Below, in pieces: positions 9,885-19,470 of a DNA stretch of 64,000 nt; the first letter of the stretch is position 1, and every line of letters begins with the position of its first letter. Source of the stretch: Gemella massiliensis (GTDB lineage Bacteria > Bacillota > Bacilli > Staphylococcales > Gemellaceae); assembly GCF_900120125.1 (NCBI RefSeq), contig NZ_LT635544.1, positions 62,001-126,000 on the forward strand, in the 5' to 3' direction. A model generated the notes under the pieces. It saw only the letters and a list, made by a program, of their open reading frames with translations, made no database searches and had not been told where the DNA came from. The position numbers and the translations under genes were made by a program.

Positions 9885-10950
9885 TTTTTCGGTAGGACCG
9901 GTACATTTAACAGAGGAAGTTATGGAGGCATATGGAGATATACCGTATTTTAGAACAAATGAATTTTCCGATATTATGTTGGAAAATGAAAAGTTGGTTA
10001 AAGAATTAACCAATGCGAGTGATAATGATAGAGTAATTTTTTTAACAGGATCGGGTACAGCCGGTATGGAATCAAGCGTAATAAATACTCTGACTTTAGA
10101 AGATAAGATATTAATAATAAATGGCGGTAGTTTCGGAACACGTTTTGCAGAAATTTGTAGTTTGAAAAAATTAAATTATGAAGAAATAGTTGTAGGGTTT
10201 GAAGAAATATTAACTCTTGAAAAATTAGAAAAATATAGTAATAAAAATTTTACAGCACTCGTAGTTAATTTGGATGAAACATCTATAGGGAAACTGTATG
10301 ATATAGAATTAATAAGTAAATTTTGCAAGGAAAATAATTTATTTTTAATTGTTGATGCAATAAGTGCTTTTTTAGCAGATGAAATTGATGTGACAAAACA
10401 CGGTATTGATGTTTTGATAATAGGTTCTCAAAAGGCGTTGGCTTGTCCTCCCGGCGTGGCAATAATTGTATTAAGCGAAAGAGCGATTGATAGAATAAAA
10501 AATATAAATCACGACATATTGTATTTTGATTTTAAAAAAGCATTAAAAGATGGAGAGAGAGGACAAACACCATTTACTCCGGCAGTAGGGATATTGTTAC
10601 AATTAAACGCTCGATTAAAACAAATTTCTTCTACGGGCGGTGTAGAAGCGGAAAGAAAAAAAATAGAAAAATTAGCAAATGATTTTAGGGGAAAAGTAAA
10701 GGAACTACCTTTAACAATACCGCAATACAAGTTATCTAACACGGTAACACCTTTATTGACTAATAATTGTTCTGCAAAAGACATATTTAATATACTGAAA
10801 GATGAATATAAAATATGGGTTTGCCCTAATGGTGGAGAATTAGGAGAAAAATTATTTAGAGTAGGACACATCGGAAACTTATCGGTAGAGAAAAATAATG
10901 AGTTAATAAGTGCATTATATGAATTAAAAGAAAGAAATATTTTAAAATAG
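9877..10950 (+). CDS. Class V PLP-dependent aminotransferase (PhnW/AGXT-like)
   Basis: This 357-residue fold-type I aminotransferase opens like serine-pyruvate, alanine-glyoxylate and 2-aminoethylphosphonate aminotransferases ([14 protein letters not shown]). A glycine-rich TGSGTAGMES cofactor segment and the Schiff-base lysine in GSQKALACPPG are present. It lies between a licD and a CTP-transferase fusion, so it probably makes or consumes a small amino-alcohol or aminophosphonate for CDP activation. Candidates are serinol-phosphate or aminoethylphosphonate. No phosphoenolpyruvate mutase is in the window, which weakens the phosphonate option. The assignment is family level only. Confidence 0.8.
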   Translation: MINFSVGPVHLTEEVMEAYGDIPYFRTNEFSDIMLENEKLVKELTNASDNDRVIFLTGSGTAGMESSVINTLTLEDKILIINGGSFGTRFAEICSLKKLNYEEIVVGFEEILTLEKLEKYSNKNFTALVVNLDETSIGKLYDIELISKFCKENNLFLIVDAISAFLADEIDVTKHGIDVLIIGSQKALACPPGVAIIVLSERAIDRIKNINHDILYFDFKKALKDGERGQTPFTPAVGILLQLNARLKQISSTGGVEAERKKIEKLANDFRGKVKELPLTIPQYKLSNTVTPLLTNNCSAKDIFNILKDEYKIWVCPNGGELGEKLFRVGHIGNLSVEKNNELISALYELKERNILK

Positions 10951-10960
10951 TGAGGATATA

Positions 10961-12289
10961 ATGATGAAAAAAGTTATAACATATGGAACGTATGATTTAT
11001 TACATCATGGGCATATAGCACTCTTGGAAAGAGCGAAAAAGTTAGGAGATTATCTGATAGTTGGAGTTACGGCAGATGCTTTTGATAAGAGGAGAGGGAA
11101 GCTAAATGTAAAACAACCGTTAGCAGAGCGTATAGAAGCTATAAGAAAAACCGGATTAGCTGATGAAATAATAATTGAAGAATATGTAGGTCAAAAGATT
11201 ATAGATATTCAAAGTTATGATATAGACGTATTTACTGTAGGTTCTGACTGGATTGGTAAATTTGATTATTTAAAAGAATACTGCGAGGTTGTATATCTAC
11301 CGAGAACAGAGGGAATTAGCAGTACCAAAATAAGAACAGAACAGAATCCTATTTTAAAGGTAGGGTTTTTAGGAACAGGAAGAACTACGGATAGATTTTA
11401 CAAAGAAAGCACCACCGTGGGGTCATTATGTGTAAAATCTGTATATGCTCAAGAAAACACATATGGTTATAACAACGATGAATTAGAGTATTATTCAAAT
11501 AAAAAAGAATTTTTTGATAGTATAGATGCAGTTTATATAGATAGTTCTGCGGATAAACACTATTCTATGATAAAAGAATCTTTGGAAAACGATTGTCACG
11601 TATTGTGTAATCCACCGCTATTTTTGAATAGAAAAGAAGCGATTGAATTATATGATTATGCGTACAAAAAAGGTTTAATTTTGTTTGAAGCGGAAAAAAC
11701 ACGTTATTTTCCTGCGTTAACTCATCTTCTTTTACAGTTGAAATCTGGAATAATAGGAGAGGTTAAAGATATAGATATTTCGTGTAGCCAAATCTTAAAT
11801 AATATGGATAATGTAGTTAAAAATAAATATGAAGGAAGTTTTTATGATTGGAGTTCAACTGTGTTGTTTCCTATAATCAGTATATTGGGAAAAAATATAG
11901 GTGAATGTAAAATGTATAGCTTTGAAAAAAATAATTTCAGTTATCTAACAAAAGGCATTTTGGATTACGGAAAAGCTACAGCTACATTTAAAGCGGGGAT
12001 AGGTGTAAAGACAGAAGGGCACTTGGTTATTACCGGAACAAAAGGTTATGTGTATGTACCATCTCCTTGGTGGAAAATAGACTATTTTGAAGTAAGATAT
12101 GAGGATTTAAGAGATACAAAGAAATACTTTTATGAATACAAGGGAAATGGTTTCCGTTATTTAATGTTGGAATTTATAAAATTGATAAATAATATTAATG
12201 TAAATAACGCAAACAATAAGGAATACTGTATGTTATTTTTAGACATAATGGAGAAATATTCACAAGCTAAAGTTAGTTTATACGAATAG
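10961..12289 (+). CDS. Fusion: TagD-like cytidylyltransferase + Gfo/Idh/MocA oxidoreductase
   Basis: Residues 1 to about 130 form a complete glycerol-3-phosphate-cytidylyltransferase-type domain, with the HxGH motif in YDLLHHGHI and the RTEGISSTKIR signature. Residues about 138-442 form a Gfo/Idh/MocA NAD(P)-type domain with VGFLGTG. The usual EKP motif, whose lysine is catalytic in most family members, reads CNPPLFL here, so the oxidoreductase half may be inactive or unconventional. The protein probably activates a polyol-phosphate or amino-polyol-phosphate with CTP. The neighbouring aminotransferase and three LicD genes fit that. An ATG at 10964 is an equally possible start. Confidence 0.85.
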   Translation: MMKKVITYGTYDLLHHGHIALLERAKKLGDYLIVGVTADAFDKRRGKLNVKQPLAERIEAIRKTGLADEIIIEEYVGQKIIDIQSYDIDVFTVGSDWIGKFDYLKEYCEVVYLPRTEGISSTKIRTEQNPILKVGFLGTGRTTDRFYKESTTVGSLCVKSVYAQENTYGYNNDELEYYSNKKEFFDSIDAVYIDSSADKHYSMIKESLENDCHVLCNPPLFLNRKEAIELYDYAYKKGLILFEAEKTRYFPALTHLLLQLKSGIIGEVKDIDISCSQILNNMDNVVKNKYEGSFYDWSSTVLFPIISILGKNIGECKMYSFEKNNFSYLTKGILDYGKATATFKAGIGVKTEGHLVITGTKGYVYVPSPWWKIDYFEVRYEDLRDTKKYFYEYKGNGFRYLMLEFIKLINNINVNNANNKEYCMLFLDIMEKYSQAKVSLYE

Positions 12290-12302
12290 AAAGGAGAATT
12301 TT

Positions 12303-13148
12303 TTGGGGATTGTAAAATTAATGACATTGAAAGAATTGCAGGGAGCATATCTGGAATTATTAATTGAATTCGATAGTCTTTGCAAAGAATATAATTTAAG
12401 GTATGATTTATGCGGAGGCTCGATGTTGGGTGCAGTAAGACATCAAGGATTTATACCTTGGGATGATGATATAGATGTTGCCATGCCTCGTACAGATTAT
12501 GAAAAATTATTGGAGTTAAATATAACCAATTCATTGATTATATCAGATGACAGAAAAATAATTTCTAATAGAGATAAATCTTTTGCACGTCATTTTTCCA
12601 GATATATAAGAAAAGATGTAGGCAGAATTGATGAAATGGCGGAGAAAGAGGATTGTCCGTATATAGGAATAGATATTTTTGTAGTTGATGGTATTCCTAG
12701 TAATAAATCTTTATTTAGTATGCAAGTATTTATCATAAAACAATTAAGAAGATTGCTATTAACTTCTGTGGAAAGAAAGAACACAAGCAGACGCGGAAAA
12801 TTTAGTGCAAAAGTAAAAAATTTATATAGACCGATATTGAAGAAGATAGGTTCATATAATTTAGTAAGATTGTTAGAGTCGGTATGTAAAATTGTTAAAT
12901 TTGAAGATGCCAAATATGTAGGAATTATAACAGGTATGTACGGCAAAAAAGAAAAATGGTTAAAAAAAGAAATGCTGCCACAAAAAGAATATCTTTTTGA
13001 GAAATACAAAGTTAAAGGGTATGCTAATTATGATATATATTTAACTAATTTGTACGGAAATTATAGAAAGTTACCTCCAAAGGATAAACAGGTGGCACAT
13101 AATTCCAAAGGGTATAGAATTGATAAGAATTTAGGAGAAAAGCAATGA
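12303..13148 (+). CDS. LicD family phosphotransferase (copy 3)
   Basis: The 281-residue LicD protein has [23 protein letters not shown] near residues 38-60, IDIFVVDGIP and YGNYRKLPPK. I chose the TTG at 12303 because an aaaggag site lies six bases before it. The in-frame ATG at 12321 has no properly spaced site. It overlaps the polymerase gene by 4 bases (ATGA). It probably transfers the CDP-linked product of the upstream fusion enzyme, which is inference from order. Confidence 0.86.
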   Translation: MGIVKLMTLKELQGAYLELLIEFDSLCKEYNLRYDLCGGSMLGAVRHQGFIPWDDDIDVAMPRTDYEKLLELNITNSLIISDDRKIISNRDKSFARHFSRYIRKDVGRIDEMAEKEDCPYIGIDIFVVDGIPSNKSLFSMQVFIIKQLRRLLLTSVERKNTSRRGKFSAKVKNLYRPILKKIGSYNLVRLLESVCKIVKFEDAKYVGIITGMYGKKEKWLKKEMLPQKEYLFEKYKVKGYANYDIYLTNLYGNYRKLPPKDKQVAHNSKGYRIDKNLGEKQ

Positions 13149-14335
13149 AAATTAGAATATCAAAAAATCATATAGGACAACTATGCTTTTATTTTTCATA
13201 TAGTATATTTTTATTGTTTTCTCTTTTAAGTACATCGTTATATTATAAATATTTTTATGGAGCAACATATAAAACAATACTAATTGTATGTCTTTTATTT
13301 TTGATATTAAAAGAATTAACACACAATAAGTACAATTACAAGGATATTATATTACTTTTACTAGTAATAATATCGTCTGTAATAACATTTATGGCGGCTA
13401 CCAATACAGAACAAAAAACAATCCCGCTAATGATAGTATTTATCTATTCAGCAAGGAATATAGATTTTAAAAAAATAGCACAAATATCTTTAGTAATCAG
13501 CAGTTTTGTTTTGGGTTTTGTAATAGTGAGCAGTTATTTTAACATAATTGAAAATTTTTTCGTAAATAAAGCGGATAGAACTCGAGAATATTTGGGATTT
13601 AGGTATGCTTTAAATTCAGCTACTATTTTTTCGAATATAGTATTTTTAAAAATATATATAGACAAAGAAAAAATAAAACTAAAAACATTAGGGATACTAT
13701 TTATAATAAATTATTTAATTTATATTTATACAGATTCAAGACTAACTTCATTTATAAGTTTATGTTTTATAATATTTGCAATAATTATAAAATATCTTCC
13801 TAATGTAAAGCTGCGATTATTATATTATGTTTTCCCGTTCATGTATTTAATTTGTTCAACAATAAGTATTTATTTTACAATAAATTATAAAATGTTAAGT
13901 AATTGGCAATACAACTTAAATAGTATGCTTTCGGGAAGATTGTCTTTAGGTCAAGATTCTATACAAACATATGGATATGGTTTATTTTGGAAGAAGTTGT
14001 ACTTAGTAGGAAACGGGTTAGATGTAAACGGAGAAATAAATTTCACTTCATACAATTATGTAGATAATTTATATGTACAGGTATTACAAAGGTATGGAAT
14101 TATATTTATAATTTTACTTATAATAATTTTGACCGTAGTTATGTTTTATATAACTAAATTAAAGGATAACTATTTATTAGTAATATTTGCATTATTGGCT
14201 ATTCATGGGATTATAGATGATTTAATTATATATCCTTATTATAATACTTTTTGGTTTATTTTAGGACACATATATTACAATAGCTCAACAAAATTTATTA
14301 ATATCCATAAAAAACAGCGTAACTTAAATTACTAA
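13145..14335 (+). CDS. wzy: Wzy-like O-antigen/capsule repeat-unit polymerase
   Basis: This 396-residue protein has about ten hydrophobic segments and a large loop near residues 250-310, the layout of Wzy polymerases. These are poorly conserved in sequence and are recognised mainly by topology and position. It would link flipped repeat units outside the membrane. It is coupled to the preceding licD by an ATGA overlap. A different membrane transport role cannot be excluded, but the context of wzx, glf and cpsA-E makes polymerase the best call. Confidence 0.78.
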   Translation: MKIRISKNHIGQLCFYFSYSIFLLFSLLSTSLYYKYFYGATYKTILIVCLLFLILKELTHNKYNYKDIILLLLVIISSVITFMAATNTEQKTIPLMIVFIYSARNIDFKKIAQISLVISSFVLGFVIVSSYFNIIENFFVNKADRTREYLGFRYALNSATIFSNIVFLKIYIDKEKIKLKTLGILFIINYLIYIYTDSRLTSFISLCFIIFAIIIKYLPNVKLRLLYYVFPFMYLICSTISIYFTINYKMLSNWQYNLNSMLSGRLSLGQDSIQTYGYGLFWKKLYLVGNGLDVNGEINFTSYNYVDNLYVQVLQRYGIIFIILLIIILTVVMFYITKLKDNYLLVIFALLAIHGIIDDLIIYPYYNTFWFILGHIYYNSSTKFINIHKKQRNLNY

Positions 14336-14348
14336 GGAGAAAAGATTT

Positions 14349-15350
14349 ATGAGAGATATTACTATAGATATGTTGAAAATTATAGCATGTTTGGGTATTG
14401 TCTTGTTACATGTTATGATATTAGGTTTTGATTTTTTCGGCGGTAATAACGTGAGTGCGTACTTATATTACATGGGTACATTTTCTGTACCATTATTTTT
14501 TATGATTAATGGTTATTTTTTATTGAATAAATTAAATTTATCGTATAAATATTTGATTATAAAAATAAAAAATATAGTAATTGTAGTGTTTAGTTGGAAT
14601 ATTATTTTATGGATAATGAAGAGGGATTTCTATAGTAATCCTATAAAGAAAATTGTCGGCTCTTTGTTGCAAAGGGGTTATTTTTTTCAATTTTGGTTCT
14701 TCGGTTCATTAATAATAATATATTTAACATTACCATATTTAAAGAAGTTACTAAATAATAAAAAAAATTATTTGAGAATATTGTTATTATTGCTGACAGT
14801 AGGAATAATAATAGAAATTATCAATTTATTTGTAATAGTGGAACCGATACAAAGATACATTCCACAAACTTTTAGATTATGGACGTGGTATTTTTACTAT
14901 ATTATTGGAGCTTACATAGGTAGTAGAAAAGAATTTATAATTAAACTTAAGATAAATAAATATATAACTTGCTTTTTCTTAATTATGTTATTTGTTTCTC
15001 CGATATTTTTATATTCTGTAGCCAAAAGTATTCATCATAATATTTTTGCAGAGTATTTTTATGACAGCTTGTTTATAAAAATTCTCAGCATAGGTATCTT
15101 TATTATATTTTTAAAGTTGGATTTTTCTACAATTAAACAAAATTACAAAAATACTATTTATCATTTGTCCGCCTTAACGATGGGGGTATACATATTGCAT
15201 ACTTATGTGATAAAATTCTTAGTGAAGATTATAAAAATAGGGTATTGGTATGATACAATATTGGTATTTGGATTAACGATAGGAATAAGTCTTTTAATAT
15301 CGGAAATAATATATAGAATTCCGATTTTAAAGAATATTATTAAGATATAA
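14349..15350 (+). CDS. Acyltransferase 3 family membrane protein (O-acetyltransferase)
   Basis: The 333-residue, roughly ten-helix protein opens with the family signature DITIDMLKIIACLGIVLLHV, containing the catalytic-region histidine, followed by FMINGYFLL. Acyltransferase-3 proteins O-acetylate sugars or polyols of surface polymers using acetyl-CoA. An aaggag site precedes the ATG. In this operon it would add acetyl groups to the capsule repeat, though position and sugar are unknown. Confidence 0.85.
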   Translation: MRDITIDMLKIIACLGIVLLHVMILGFDFFGGNNVSAYLYYMGTFSVPLFFMINGYFLLNKLNLSYKYLIIKIKNIVIVVFSWNIILWIMKRDFYSNPIKKIVGSLLQRGYFFQFWFFGSLIIIYLTLPYLKKLLNNKKNYLRILLLLLTVGIIIEIINLFVIVEPIQRYIPQTFRLWTWYFYYIIGAYIGSRKEFIIKLKINKYITCFFLIMLFVSPIFLYSVAKSIHHNIFAEYFYDSLFIKILSIGIFIIFLKLDFSTIKQNYKNTIYHLSALTMGVYILHTYVIKFLVKIIKIGYWYDTILVFGLTIGISLLISEIIYRIPILKNIIKI

Positions 15351-15403
15351 GTCAATAATATAACTAAAATATATTTTTGAATATTATTAAAAGGGGTTTT
15401 AAC

Positions 15404-16504
15404 ATGTACGATTATTTAATAGTAGGTGCAGGACTTTCAGGGGCAATTTTCGCCTATGAAGCAACGAAAAAAGGAAAAAAAGTAAAAGTAATAGATAAGA
15501 GAAGTCATATCGGCGGAAATATTTATTGTGAAAATATAGAAGGTATTAATGTGCATAAGTATGGAGCACATATTTTCCATACTTCAAACAAGGGAGTATG
15601 GGATTATATCAATCAATTTGCCGAATTTAATAACTATATAAATTCACCGGTAGCAAATTATAAAGGGAAATTATATAACCTGCCATTTAATATGAATACA
15701 TTTTATGCTTTATGGGGGACTAAAACTCCGGCTGAAGTAAAAACTAAAATAGCGGAGCAAACCGGTCACTTGCAAGATACTGAACCTAAAAACTTGGAAG
15801 AACAGGCGATAAAACTGATTGGAACAGATGTATATAAAACGCTAATCAAAGGGTATACAGAAAAACAATGGGGAAGAAGTGCAACAGAATTACCGCCGTT
15901 TATTATTAAAAGGTTGCCAGTAAGATTTACGTTTAATAATAATTATTTTAATGATCGTTATCAAGGTATACCAATCGGTGGGTATAACGTTATTATTGAA
16001 AATATGTTAAAAGGTATAGAAGTAGAACTGAATGTAGATTTCTTTGAAAATAGACAGGAATTGGAAGGCTGTGCTAAAAAAGTAGTTTTCACCGGAATGA
16101 TAGATCAATATTTTGATTATAAATATGGCGAATTGGAATACAGAAGTCTTCGTTTTGAGCATGAGATATTAGATGAAGATAATTTCCAAGGAAATGCAGT
16201 TATCAATTATACCGAACGAGAAATACCATATACCAGAATTATTGAGCATAAACATTTTGAATACGGAACTCAAGAAAAAACTGTTATTACACGTGAATAT
16301 TCAACTAGTTGGCAACGTGGAGACGAACCATATTATCCAATCAATGACGAAAAAAATAATGCGATATATCAAAAATACTTAGAAGAGGCGAATAAAAATA
16401 ATAATGTTATTTTTTGCGGGCGTCTTGCAGATTATAAATATTACGATATGCACGTAGTAGTTGAACGAGTATTAGATGTGGTGAGAAATGAATTAGAAAA
16501 GTAG
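15404..16504 (+). CDS. glf: UDP-galactopyranose mutase
   Basis: This 366-residue flavoprotein has the dinucleotide-binding GAGLSGAIFA near its start and GGNIYCENIEGINVHKYGAHIFHT, which is typical of Glf. It also has GYTEKQWGRSATELP and a C-terminal FCGRLADYKYYDMH. It converts UDP-galactopyranose to UDP-galactofuranose. An in-frame TTG at 15377 exists, but the ATG at 15404 has aaaagggg seven bases upstream and gives the normal MYDYLIVGAG start. Its presence indicates galactofuranose in the polymer, consistent with the GT113-like enzyme at 7104. Confidence 0.95.
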   Translation: MYDYLIVGAGLSGAIFAYEATKKGKKVKVIDKRSHIGGNIYCENIEGINVHKYGAHIFHTSNKGVWDYINQFAEFNNYINSPVANYKGKLYNLPFNMNTFYALWGTKTPAEVKTKIAEQTGHLQDTEPKNLEEQAIKLIGTDVYKTLIKGYTEKQWGRSATELPPFIIKRLPVRFTFNNNYFNDRYQGIPIGGYNVIIENMLKGIEVELNVDFFENRQELEGCAKKVVFTGMIDQYFDYKYGELEYRSLRFEHEILDEDNFQGNAVINYTEREIPYTRIIEHKHFEYGTQEKTVITREYSTSWQRGDEPYYPINDEKNNAIYQKYLEEANKNNNVIFCGRLADYKYYDMHVVVERVLDVVRNELEK

Positions 16505-16722
16505 CGGGTATGTTTCAGGCTAAATTTTCGATAAAGATTTGTAATGAAATAGATACCTATAATTGACTTATAGAGAATTGATTTTGACTAAGGTTCAAAA
16601 ATCTCCAAGTAAAATGCAAAATATTTTACCGTTACCGCTACAAAGAATAATCAACAAAGAATTTTGTATAAAACAAATAATTTCAATAAAAAGTTACGAA
16701 AATTTTGAAAAGGGGACTTATT

Positions 16723-18132
16723 GTGAAACTCTTAAAAAATTATTTATACAATGTATCATACCAATTATTAAATATTATATTGCCAATTATAACGGTACCT
16801 TATGTAACACGTGTTTTTACAAGCGAAAATTTGGGGAATTACGGTTTTTATAATTCTATTGTCAGCTATTTTGTTTTACTGGCTAATCTGGGAATAAATA
16901 TTTACGGTACAAAGCAGATAGCTTCATCAACCAACGTAAACAAAACATTTTGGAATATTTATGCTATTCAGGTAACAACAAGTATAGTATCAATTTTATT
17001 GTATTGTGGAGCACTTAACTTAGTTCCGACGATGAATAATAAAATAGCTGTTTTGTTAGTTATTAGTTTGTTTTCAAAACTTTTAGATATATCTTGGTTA
17101 TTTACCGGCAGAGAAGATTTTAAAAGAATCACAATAAGAAATGCGAGTGTAAGATTACTCGGGGTTATTAGTATTTTTCTATTTATTAAAAATGAAAATC
17201 AGATTTACCTTTATGTTTTTATTCTAGTTATTTTTGATTTTTTAGGGCAATTAATAATGTGGTTTCCTGCTAGAGAGTATATAAGAAAACCTGAATTTAG
17301 ATGGGACGGCATAAAGAAAAATATTAAACCTACAATATTACTATTTTTACCACAGATTGCAATTTCATTGTATGTTGTTATGGATAGAACGTTACTGGGA
17401 ATATTTGGGTCTTTTTATGATGTCGGTATTTATGACCAAAGTCAAAAATTAATAAGTATCTTGCTTACGATTGTCAGTTCGTTAGGGGCTGTGATGTTGC
17501 CGAGAGTTGCTAATTTGTTAGCTGAAAAAAAAGAAAAAGAAGCTCTACAAATGGTTGAATTTTCTTTTTTGGTTTATAATGTAATAATTTTTCCTATGAT
17601 TTTTGGGTTGATGGTTATTAATGAATTGTTCGTTAATTTATTTTTAGGGGAGAATTTTGGAAATGTAAAATACAGTTTATATATTATTTCTTTTAATATT
17701 TTATTTATAGGTTGGACTAATATTTTAGGATATCAAGTGCTTGTTGTTAGAAATAAAAATAAGGAATTTATGTTGTCTACAACTATACCGGCGATTGTCA
17801 GTATTTTAATAAATATCGCATTAATTCCTTTATTGGGGTACATCGGTGCTTCAATAACATCGGTTATTGTAGAATTTTTAGTATTTATCTTACAATGGAA
17901 TTACAGTAGAAAAATAGTAGATATTCGTATCATTTTTAATAACAAATTTATTAAAATATTGTTTTCTACAATAATAATGTTTATTGTAATAGAATTATTA
18001 AAAGTATTGGTTGGATTATCTAATATAATAGGATTAGTAATGTATATTTTAGTAGGTGGAATGGTATACATCAGCTTAATTTTATATTTAAAAGTTATAG
18101 ATATAAAGGAATTAAGAGAGATGATAAAATAA
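16723..18132 (+). CDS. wzx: Wzx-like flippase (polysaccharide biosynthesis protein)
   Basis: The 469-residue MOP/PST-superfamily protein has about twelve to fourteen hydrophobic helices and begins KLLKNYLYNVSYQLLNIILPIITVPYVTRVF, the typical Wzx opening. It would flip undecaprenyl-linked repeat units outward. A GTG at 16723 follows aaaagggg and is the likely start. An in-frame TTG at 16705 lacks a ribosome site. It is the last gene of the first capsule operon and is preceded by a 218-base gap with no gene. Confidence 0.88.
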   Translation: MKLLKNYLYNVSYQLLNIILPIITVPYVTRVFTSENLGNYGFYNSIVSYFVLLANLGINIYGTKQIASSTNVNKTFWNIYAIQVTTSIVSILLYCGALNLVPTMNNKIAVLLVISLFSKLLDISWLFTGREDFKRITIRNASVRLLGVISIFLFIKNENQIYLYVFILVIFDFLGQLIMWFPAREYIRKPEFRWDGIKKNIKPTILLFLPQIAISLYVVMDRTLLGIFGSFYDVGIYDQSQKLISILLTIVSSLGAVMLPRVANLLAEKKEKEALQMVEFSFLVYNVIIFPMIFGLMVINELFVNLFLGENFGNVKYSLYIISFNILFIGWTNILGYQVLVVRNKNKEFMLSTTIPAIVSILINIALIPLLGYIGASITSVIVEFLVFILQWNYSRKIVDIRIIFNNKFIKILFSTIIMFIVIELLKVLVGLSNIIGLVMYILVGGMVYISLILYLKVIDIKELREMIK

Positions 18133-18446
18133 GTTGATTGGTTAAATTAATGAGTTTTATACCAAATGGCTAGTTTTATTTTAAAATATTTTTTATCTTT
18201 TTTCACGAAAATTATGGGGAAAACGGTTTTATGTAAAATATAAATAATATTGAGAATGAAAGGGTACTAGTTTCCAAAACTTATCCAAGTTTTGGAAACT
18301 AGTACCTTCGATGTTTAGTATTTGACATAGAGCATATTACCTTATTTGATTATTTATTAAAAAATTTTATAGTATAATTTACAGGAAGTATTTCTTCAAC
18401 AATTTAGATATTTTTTCTTGTATTAATTATTTCGCTCATATCTTTA
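18133..18446. other. Intergenic region between convergent wzx and tarJ
   Basis: These 314 bases contain only a long perfect hairpin (18263-18306) between two gene ends. No ORF with a ribosome site and no remnant was recognised. Confidence 0.6.
18263..18306. repeat. Perfect 20-bp inverted repeat (hairpin) without T-tract
   Basis: GGTACTAGTTTCCAAAACTT, a four-base loop (atcc), then its exact reverse complement. It sits between convergent genes, so a bidirectional terminator is possible. However, neither side ends in a run of T, and the stem is longer and more perfect than other terminators in the window. Confidence 0.85.
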
Positions 18447-19469
18447 CTATATATCCCATTTAAACACTGTTTTAAAAGCATTGTTTAAGTCGCTTGCAAA
18501 TATTTTATGAATATCACCGATATTTTTTACAGATTGTTCTAAGTAGATAATGTTTTTAAATCTACGTTCAAATTTTTTATCTTCAAGCATCGCTATTGCT
18601 TTTTCAAAATCACTTCGTCCGGAACGTGATGAACCGATTAAGGTTAGACCTTTCTCAAGGATATCACGTGTATTTATGCTTACATGATATTCACTAACTC
18701 CCATTAAGACAAGACTACCTTGCGGTTTAATATATTTAATAATATCATTAATAGCATATCCGCTTCCATCTCCACCACAGCACTCAAATCCATGATCAAA
18801 TGTAAGATCAGCAGGAATATCATCTGTTAAATATGTTTCCTTGGCAAACGAGAATAGCTCTAATTTTTCCCAGTGTCTTCCTATCACAATAATTTGCGTT
18901 TCCGGTAATGTGTAGTTTACAATATTTGCCATAACAAACGCAAGACTACCGTCACCAATTATCGCAATACGTTCTTTTTTACTGTGTGAATCTTTCAAAA
19001 AACGTTCCATAGCGTGCATTCCGACACTTATAAATTCAGTTATTGCGGCAACACTATCATCAACTGTGTTATAAGGTACTACTCTATCTGCAGGTAAAGC
19101 AATAAATTCACGCATAAAGCCATCAAATCCGCTGGATAAAAAGTGAGTCCCCGGCATATAATTTTCATACATTTCTTCATCACTTGCACGAGGCGGTTGA
19201 TTTGGTATCATTACAACGTGTTGTCCTACTTTATATGTTCCGGTCGGATCTGCAATAACTACACCGCAGCATTCATGAATAAGTGCCATTGGCAACTTCT
19301 TGGCAAGTATCTTAGGATCACGCTTACCTTGATAATAACGTTGATCGGCATGGCACACAGCCATATAATTCGGGCGAATAATAACTTTATCTCCGTTGGA
19401 TAAATCTTCTTCCTTATATTTAACATTAATAAATTTCGGTTTTATTAGTTGGTATATATGATTAATCAT
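18447..19469 (-). CDS. tarJ: TarJ-like ribitol-5-phosphate dehydrogenase
   Basis: The 340-residue zinc-dependent alcohol dehydrogenase fold has catalytic zinc residues in AVCHADQRYYQGKRDP and ALIHECCG, and an IIGDGSLAFVMA cofactor segment. It matches TarJ-type enzymes that reduce ribulose-5-phosphate to ribitol-5-phosphate with NADPH. It follows tarI by one base, so the pair is an operon supplying CDP-ribitol for teichoic acid or capsule. In pneumococcus tarIJ lies next to licABC. Here licABC is 18 kb away. Confidence 0.92.
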   Translation of the reverse strand: MINHIYQLIKPKFINVKYKEEDLSNGDKVIIRPNYMAVCHADQRYYQGKRDPKILAKKLPMALIHECCGVVIADPTGTYKVGQHVVMIPNQPPRASDEEMYENYMPGTHFLSSGFDGFMREFIALPADRVVPYNTVDDSVAAITEFISVGMHAMERFLKDSHSKKERIAIIGDGSLAFVMANIVNYTLPETQIIVIGRHWEKLELFSFAKETYLTDDIPADLTFDHGFECCGGDGSGYAINDIIKYIKPQGSLVLMGVSEYHVSINTRDILEKGLTLIGSSRSGRSDFEKAIAMLEDKKFERRFKNIIYLEQSVKNIGDIHKIFASDLNNAFKTVFKWDI

Positions 19470-19470
19470 T

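Noticed and set aside
9877..10950. A complete aminoethylphosphonate pathway
   Set aside because: The aminotransferase resembles PhnW, but no phosphoenolpyruvate mutase or phosphonopyruvate decarboxylase gene is in the window, so a phosphonate product cannot be claimed.
16563..16853. 96-codon open frame upstream of and overlapping wzx
   Set aside because: It has no ribosome site, overlaps the clear wzx start in another frame and has no recognisable domain.
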